From Owenia fusiformis (taxonomy: Eukaryota > Annelida > Polychaeta > Sabellida > Oweniidae), in NCBI GenBank assembly GCA_903813345.2, contig CAIIXF020000009.1:36323759-36387758 (forward strand): DNA of 64,000 nt. The letters run 5' to 3'. Under the pieces are notes generated by a model that ran no database searches, was not told the DNA's origin, and saw only the letters and a program-made list of their open reading frames with translations. Every line of letters begins with the position of its first letter. Positions within the stretch are counted from its first letter, which is position 1. A program made the translations under genes and the position numbers. Below are positions 1 through 41,400 of the stretch, piece after piece.

Positions 1-32232
<32,232 letters not shown>

Positions 32233-32391
32233 CCTAAAGTTTACGGAGTGAAGCTATATTCGGACGTTGATTGGTTTAACTTCAATTTAAAGTCAGGGTC
32301 AAGGTCATTTTGAACTTCCGTGTTTTTTGAAAATATAAAATTGTTACAATTGAGTTTCATCAGCAATAGAACGAGCTGCAGATGATAAAAA
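32233..32391. promoter_or_regulatory. Bidirectional promoter between ECD (minus) and LAMTOR2 (plus)
   Basis: Only 159 bases separate the two start codons. The gap contains an inverted CCAAT box (GATTGG, 32269-32274) and a TCAAGGTCA nuclear-receptor half-site of the ERR type (32299-32307). No TATA box lies in a consistent place. Both 5' UTRs must lie here or overlap unless there are upstream non-coding exons. Confidence 0.7.
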
Positions 32392-32459
32392 ATGCTTAAA
32401 CCAAAAGCATTAACACAGGTCCTCAGCCAGGCGAATACTGGAGGTGTTCAAAGTACACT
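32392..32459 (+). CDS. LAMTOR2: LAMTOR2 exon 1
   Basis: Encodes [20 protein letters not shown] plus STL in part. The donor GTAAGT at 32460 leaves phase 2. Confidence 0.97.
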
Positions 32460-35400
32460 GTAAGTGTAATAAAGTCATATGATTAAATTTTTCTATGATC
32501 CTCAAAAAACAGCCCAGCTTTTTGCCTAAATGAAACAAATACATTTTGACAGTTACTTAATCAACTTTATATGTTACTGTAAACACATTGTTCATTGGTC
32601 ATTGTTACTTTGCTAGCTAGGTGCATTCATGCACCCTCTGGGTCTCTCCCGGGGGGTCCACTTTATATAAACCTTGACGGGGATCCTCGGCGCATGTGGG
32701 GTACCTTTTTCAACGTTTGGTATGGCAATGGACCCATATTTCAGGATTTGGTATGGGAATGCCCGGAAATTTCTGACTTCTGAGGTATGGCAATGGTCGG
32801 ACTTTTGCTCTTCTGGTATGAGAATGGTCGTTGTAGATACGTTACCTAACATTAGTGGTATGGCTTTGGTCTAGTAGTTACAAATTTGAAGTTGTTTTGG
32901 ATCGTTTCCCGAAGTATCTTCTTTTCCAGGGCCTTCTTCAACTTTTGAATTTTATATGGTATGGCATTGGTCCTACATTTTGACATTTGGTATGGCATTG
33001 GTCCCATAATTGGGTATTTGGTATGGCATTGGTCCTATATTTGGACATTTGGTATGGCATTGGTCCTATATTTGGACATTTGGTATGGCCTTTGGGCGTT
33101 ATTTTGGTTGGTATGGGAACATATTGAAATTTGACAGATTGGTATGGGAACATATTGATATTTGAGGCTTCAGCCTAGGACCCCCGTCGATTTTTATATA
33201 CAGTGAACCCCCCGGGGGGTCTCTGAGGATCGTGTTGGCAAGTCCATACGACAATCCAACGCATTTGCTAGCGAACTCATCTTTCAGATCTTGGCTCTGA
33301 AACAGTGTATTCAAATTTCTCATAATAATGCATGGACTTGAGTCAATGTTTCTCTCGAAACTTACACTCAAATTTTTCATTCTGGGAACCAGTTCATACA
33401 TGTATGGTTAAAGTCCCATTAAAATAACGAAATGATGTGATATAACCACATATCTACTTACCAGTATGTTCTATGTCATCCATCGGACTAGGTTACATTG
33501 TGGAACTCAGCCAAACATGACACTTGAATGATTCTCTGGAAGTGATTTTCAAAGCACTGTTGCTTTGATAGGGAGGAAAGTACTACATTAAACAAGCTGC
33601 GGGGGTTCTCCATCACCTTGGAAACAGCTGAGTTCAATAAGCTCACTGACTATGTGGAGTCCCGTAAAAACTTTGAAAGTATCACAAATAAATCTGAAAA
33701 TATGTAATTTTGTGGTTGAGTATCTACAGTGTACACTCCTAATTTATTCAATACAAAAGCTCTGTAGCAGTGTCGCAGTACCCATTGCTCTAATGCTGGA
33801 TAGAATACTGATTTATTTATGTTTTGACTTATTGATGGATTTGATATGTTTGCAGATTATTGAACAGTGAAGGAGCTCTACTCGCTTTCTCAGGATATGG
33901 TGATCAAGATGCGCGTGTAACAGCAGCTATTGCCAGTAATATTTGGGCATCATATCTGAAGACAGGAAAAGTGACATTTAACGAAGACTCTTTACAACAT
34001 ATACTCATAGACTGCATGGTAAGGCCACATTTGTGATTGTTTAAATGACTGCTAGGTTAAAAAAAATGCAATATCACCCCTCCCCCTCCCTTCTCTCAAT
34101 TTCTACATACATGATATAGGACATAGTTTATGGTAAAATAGAAGTATCATAGGTTCTGTATTCTTTTCAGTTCCATTTTTATGTTCACCTGTAAGTCTCA
34201 AACTTTTTTGTGGACTGTGTTCAACATTTGGTGGGTGGTGTTTAATGTTTGATAGGTGATGTTTGGCACCTACTGTATATCAAACAGCAGGTGGTGGTGA
34301 CATTTTGCATGTTTATGTCTTGTTATATCACCATTACAAGTTGTGAAATATTGTTAGTCTCCTACTCTTTTTTTGATGGTGTTCGTTATTTGGTATTCAG
34401 TGGGCAGTGTTCGGTATCTATAACAAATGGCAGGTGGTGACATTTTGCATGATAATGCCTTGTTTAACATCATGTTGATGCTTTAACAGTCTAAATGACC
34501 CCAAAAGTAGTAGTTGTCATGGCCTTTATTAGGAGTTTCATCACGTAATAAATGCCAGTCCTTATAATAGTGTGACACTTGGTGACTGCTACCTTGATAT
34601 GATTGGACCACATTCTGATTTATACCCTTTGCAATCACTTGACTTAGCTTCTTAAAAGATAGCTTCGTCTTCACTCTTTCAGTTTAAGAGAAACCTTTGA
34701 ACACACTGAGCCAATCAGAGCTTGTAATTGAAAGAAGGACAACTTTCTATACATGGTCATTTTATCTGGCCTCCATTGTGTGGACCAACATTAAACATTA
34801 TCATTGCCTGACCATCTCTCTCCTAATATGGTAGCTTATCTACTTGGATAAGTATCAATCAAATAAGTATGAACATGTATAAATAAAAATATTGGTGTAA
34901 AATAAACTTATTTTATTCAGATTCTATTTATTGTTACATATTATTGAAAGTCCATGCATACACATGTCATCCTGACAGATATAGTTGGTACAGATACATT
35001 TCTAATTGTCAAACAGTAACTTTTCAATTTCAATTTCAAAATAATTTATTTCATTTTTCATTACAGATTTACAACATTATACAGGGGGTGTATAACTGCC
35101 CATTGATAATTAATTTTACAATATACAACTGTGAGCATCCAAAGTGGTACATACATCTATACAATAATATAATATAATATGAATACACTATGCAAATACA
35201 ATAATATGAGACATTAAAGAAATACAATAAAATGTTTGCTTATTCTGTACTCAGAAGGTGCAGTCTTCAAAAGAGAGAAGAGACTTTTCATTTTAATATT
35301 CAATGTTTTTCATTTAAACCCTGTTTTTACCTCCTTTCTTTTTTGCATAAAATGACAGATTTGTATTTGACCCAACCACTAAGTCTTTACCTTTGACCCT

Positions 35401-38400
35401 TGACCTTGTCATTAATACTAGTACTTCTGATTTTTAATTGCACTGTCACTTGATGACTGCAATTCATGAATCAGCATTCGGGTCCTCGGATCGGGAGTCG
35501 GTGGTATGCGACCTTTAACCCTGTCGAAGCTTTATAACACTTTCGCCACCCCATCAATGACGTATGGTGCTAGCGTTATCCCTTATTCATCAAAAGATAT
35601 CAATAAACTCGAAACGGCGCAGCGAAAAATTGGCAGGAAAATACAATCCTTTCCCGAATGAGCGGAATGCCCCGTAGCCTACGAGCCACTTGGATGGGAA
35701 GGTATAGAATACCAGATCGATACAGCAAAACTAATGTTCATATGGATGTTACTGAGTTTGCCTTGCAACAACATATACAAAAGACTGTTGATTTTACGAA
35801 TGACACTTATGGAATTTGACTTTAAAGGAATTAAAATGTCATCCCCCATCGCACATATGTGGTGCACGGCCAGGAAATACGATCTTTCGGAAATTGTAAA
35901 ACTAATGTTAGATGGACAAATGATCTCCAAAAGTAGTTGGAAACGTCTAGTAAAATGTCGAATTCGAGACCTACAAGAATCAATGTTTCAATAAGATGCA
36001 TGTTATACGAAGGTTTATCTTATTTTATCAATGGTCACTCATGTCTAATTCCAAATAGCTGGTATGTTTTGTGTCAAAGGATGCCACGATTGAAAAAACA
36101 ATTTACAACTGTTGTGAAGTTAATGACTGGTCAATTAGGTCTAAACGGTCACAAAAAGTGGGATATCTCAAAAGAAAATGGTCGATTGTGCAATGTCTGC
36201 AACTTAAATGAAATTGAATCAATCGAACATTTTCTCTGCCATTGCGAGTTGTATGTTGAAGAAAGGTTAGCACTTTACGAAATCTATAAATATAACGATA
36301 CAAGTAGTGTTAAAGATCGCATCAATCTGATCTTAAATTGTACAAACGACGATCTTGCATTGCAAGCTGTCTTAATAATTCACTCAATGTATATCAAGAG
36401 ACAAGCAACGCTCGCAACTTCGATCATTTCATAAACATGAGCAAATAATTTATCCATTTTTTTATTTATGTATTAACTTCCAATTAATGTACAATTGTAA
36501 CTCTCTTATATAAGAGGTAAATAAAGAATACAATACAATACAATTACAAAAATATATATTGTATTAATTAGTATTTCCAACTAGTTTTGTATCAATTACT
36601 TCATTATATTCTTTCATGTGATATTTGGAACCTCTGGTAACACCTTGAGATAAAGGTGTTAACTTGAGATAAAGGTGTTATCACAATTCGTTGATATCAA
36701 GTCCTAAGGATTGCTGCTAATGTTTTTTTTATAAAACTTTGGCAATCAATTGCATGTCTTCTATTGTTTACTAAAGGAATAAATTTATGTATAAAAAAAA
36801 AAAAAAAGTCCTAAGGATTTCCATGCCATTCTTATTGCTTAATTACAACAATAGATGGCCATAAAATCTCTACAAGTATTAGTGTGTAGCCATACAATGT
36901 ACTCCAAGATCTGTTGCACATGTGCATGTATGGTCGACCGTACCAATCCTGTCATAAGTTTTAACTGTAGCACCGGGACCCAATTTCCCGAATAAAAATG
37001 ATCCACTTCCACCATCTTGATTCATCCAGAAATCAGTATATGCTTCAATGAACTCATATTTAGATATCTCACCAGTACCATCACTATCTACTGCTTCAAA
37101 CCCATTTTCTGGGAGACTGCAGTTCATTCCAAAAATCTCAAGAAAGTATTTGTATTTTTCAACTCCAATACCTCCCTCTTGGTCACTATCCAGAATGTCA
37201 TACAGATGTTCAGCACTATGCAATATAGCAGCATTAAGGTAATCCTTATATTCTTTTTTTGAAAAGTACGATAGAAGAGCATTTGTGAATCCATCCTTTG
37301 ATACTTGATGATCTGGGGCATCACCTTTTCCAGCTGTTATAATCGTATTCCACATTATGTCTATAAATATGAATTTCAAGCCATTACGACGTGGCTTGCC
37401 CATCTTGCGACCTAATTGTAGGTAACTATTCTCTATTCTATCAAGTAGATTGAAAAAGTCACTTTTCTGAAGAAAGCCATCTCCAGTTTGGTCTAGCATC
37501 CGGAAAACTATAGACATTTTCTCTCTCCAAAATGATGAGCCTTCCGTCATGTTTGTAACTTCTTGTCCTTTTTTGCTTTGAACTTCTACTGTGTAAGTAT
37601 TAAATTGCCAACTGTATAGAAATGTATTACTTTCATCAAATTTTATTATAGCCGTCAAGTCTCCAGCCCCTTTCTAATGGCTGCACTGCTACCAGTACAG
37701 TACTAAACAGTATTTGTCACTACTGTAATTCCTTGGATAACTTACTTTATTAGCTTGTTGACACAATTATTTAGAAAAGTTGATTGTTTGTTTTATATTT
37801 TTCAAACTTCACACTAATCTGCTATTTGGCAAGTTTGTTTATCAGTTTTCATCATAGAAAACAATAGAAGATTAACAGTATATTAATCTACTCCTGATTT
37901 ATACACTACAACACAAACACATATTTGAACACGTATTTCATTGATCCATTTTGTTATGTTTATCAAATGAAAAAACATTATCACAGGCTGGTATCGAAAT
38001 TATTGTCCGCTTTGACGGAGCATGCTATTTTTCATAAAAACACTAAGAATACTTCACAATTTATTTTTTAACTCATATGTTTCGTTATACCATACAAAAT
38101 TACTTACTCCATGCAATGGATATATCATTTGCCGGTAACTTTCACTTCTGTTTGAAGTCCAATTACGCTGGGAAGAAAAGCTATTGAAAATGGCGCCGGA
38201 GTATCATACTTCAAAATGTACCATTTCTTGTTTAACTTTCTAATGGAACGATATAGTGACACGATAATATTTGCACATGGTTTCAGCATAAGTATGAAGG
38301 TATAAATGAGATGTTGATGTATTTGGTCTTTTTATCGTACCTAACAAGAGGTACGATATTGTAGTCAGCTTGACGGGCGGGCGGGCGGGCGGCGGCGGGC

Positions 38401-41400
38401 GGTGTCTCACTTTTCAGCTTGTCTACAGGTTTCCAGCCAAACCATTTGAAGGATTCATCTGAAATTTTCAGGGATGTTTCTACATATCAAAGTCAAGAAC
38501 TGATTAGTTTTTGGGCATTCTGGGTAAATTTTAAGGTGGCCATTTTGGATTTTCGTCCTAAAATCTTCACTTTCAAGACTTGTCTACAGGTTTTCAGCCA
38601 AACCATTTGAGGGATTCATCTGAAATTTTCAGGGATGTTTCTACATATCAACGTCAAGAACTGATTAGTTTTTGGGCATTCTGGGTAAATTTTAAGGTGA
38701 GCATTTTGGATTTTCCGTCCTAAAATCTTTACTTTCAAGACTTGTCTACAGGTTTCCAGCCAAACCATTTGAGGGATTCATCTGAAATTTTCAGGGATGT
38801 TTCTACATATCAACGTCAAGAACTGATTAGTTTTTGGGCATTCTGGGTAAATGTTAAGGCTGCCATTTTAGATTTTCCGTCCTAAAATCTTGTCTATCGA
38901 GGCTTGTCTACAGGGTTCCAGCCAAACCGTTCAAATTTTTACATATGTTACACAGTGATAAGTTCTAGAGCTCACACTGGAATAGCCTGATTACGGTAAA
39001 GTCAGATACCGTTGTCACAAATGGCGGACATAACTGTCGCTTCAATTAGATTTTCATGAACTGTATGTTTAATAGAGTACCTAGACTAAATTCCTTTGGA
39101 ACAACAAGCAATCAAAGTGTCTTAATACTCATTGTACAGTTAATAATGTTCTACCATCGAAATAAAGTCTTTAATTCTACCGACCAAAATGAGATACGGG
39201 ACAACGGACACTGTAATTACCATATGCCGTTGTCTTTCTAAATTACCCAAATTCAGATTCCGTTGTCATTGACGATATCGAAGACGCTATATTGTGGCAA
39301 TTCATGACCCAATCTGATGGAAAATGGGATTTCATATGATACATTATCACAAGAGCTCAATGCATGCACATAATTAGTGATGATAAAATCCCATGAAATG
39401 AAGACCAAGTGATTAGACAGTTGAAGCGACGGTTATGTCCGCCATTTTGTGACAACGGTATCTGACTTTACCGTAGTCAGGCTATTCCGGTGTGAGAGCT
39501 GATTAACTTTTCTGCGGCCATCTGGCTTTCTTGGTCAACAAGACCACAATGCTGTGTTTTAGGTACGATATTGTTCACGTCTGTGCCTTGTTATCATTAT
39601 TTTCACTGTTTGCAACGTAAATGTACATGAGATCAGGACATAGTATGTCTGTATAATCAGCCAACTTTCTGCTCCCTGTACTATTGAACAATTTACATTC
39701 CTTGTACCCTGAATTGATCGACTTTTGCAACTGTGTACCGTAATATTTCAAAATTTAAAACGATATTATTTACATTCTTTCTTCAACTATCATATAACTT
39801 GGAACATGGACTTCACTTTTGCACCACTGAAGTTCAACGAATAGCAATAATGACTCACTCCGAGCACCAAACGTATTAACCTTTTGACTAAACAGTCGAT
39901 ATACTCAAAAGCGACCTGGTTGAAAACCAAAAGATTTGCGCATGCGCGATCGAGGTAGGGTAGTGTGATCCACCTACAATAGTACAATAAAGTTTGATAG
40001 TAAATTAGCCATCCCTCCAAAGGCAAATTATAGGGCTAATAACTGTGATATAGGGCTAATAACGGTGATATGCATGCTTACAACTCGGGGTTTACAAAAA
40101 TGCAACCAATCGTGTTGGTGAATAAATGCTTCGTGATAACCTAATAATAAGCTTATAAGCTCGCCCAAGTAATTGGGCAATAGAGTTTTAGGGACCATCT
40201 CACTAAAGTTTTGTTGCGCTAAAGTTTCCACTTCTACAGTATCTGGAAATGAAAGATTTCAACGGTTTTAAAAATTCAATGCAAGTCCAAGTGTTAATAC
40301 AGAATAGATCGAATCATGATTCGACCCATTCCGTATTAACAATAACGCAGATGCGAGTAGGTAGTTACCAGATTCACCACCAGGTGGCTCGTTCGGGTCA
40401 GATAGCATGGCGGGTATAGGATAGGGTATAGGGTATAGGTATATGTGGTCGCCGGGTTGGCCTAGTGGTTAAGGCATTGATCTGAAAAGCAGGAAGTCTG
40501 GCTTCAAGCTGAAAAGTAGAGGTCTTGGGTTCAAACCCAGGTCACAGCACTTCTTGTGATTTGTCTTTGACCTATGACTGCTGACCTATACCGGCGATTA
40601 CTAGAGTGCTGCTAACTCGATAAAAGGCTGGCGCTGGCTAGAATTGTCTATGGTTCTAGCCAGGATAAAGGTACCAGTTCTTCAACTCGAAAATGGGAAG
40701 AGCTGCTCTACCTAAGTGACTAATATGTCATGATATGACATCTAAAGAGTCAATAAAAGATATATATATATATAGGAGAAAGTTCCCTTAAACTTAAATC
40801 ACATCTGTTTTAATGATTCAATTTTCATATAACCCTTATGTATCTAATAGTTATGCAAACTGAAATATGTCCAGTAAAAGAAAATGTTATCTATCCAATA
40901 CAAGAAAAGATATTTCACTTTTTGTGATTTTGTATCATGGGGTCTATGGGGAATCAACCCGAACAAGAAGTCACATTTTCAAAAAAAATAAAATTTTCAA
41001 AGTTGATAAACAATTTTCGAAAACATATTTCTAGATGTACTTTTTCACGTAGATTTCAAATATGACATCACCTTGACTGAATTTTGAATATTTAATGACA
41101 CAAATCAAGATTATTTCTACTCGCACCTAGTCTATTGGACTAGCATTGAGTTTTTTAAAATCTTGAAATTGTATATTTGGAACCAATTTGACATGCTTGG
41201 TTTGTAAAGGACTAAAGTATCCATCGGCGGCAAATGAAATCAGTTTCAATAGTTTAAGTTTCAAAAAGTTATGACAACTTTTGTCATTTTTTCAGGACTT
41301 CATAAAATGGTATGATATTAACTCTACATTGTTTATTGATATATGGATGCATACCTAAAATTTTGAGAATACATTATTCTAGTATTGTGAACATTTTAAG

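Noticed and set aside
32595-32874. Overlapping ORFs on both strands in LAMTOR2 intron 1
   Set aside because: All derive from the GGTATGG repeat; frames are open because of unit composition.
33099-33401. 100-codon minus-strand ORF overlapping the GGTATGG element
   Set aside because: Half of it is the fold-back arm and repeat. The remaining segment has no recognised domain.
37551-37658. Extending the EF-hand ORF to its most upstream position
   Set aside because: The open frame there begins at a TTG, not an ATG; the first Met that fits the family is at 37550.
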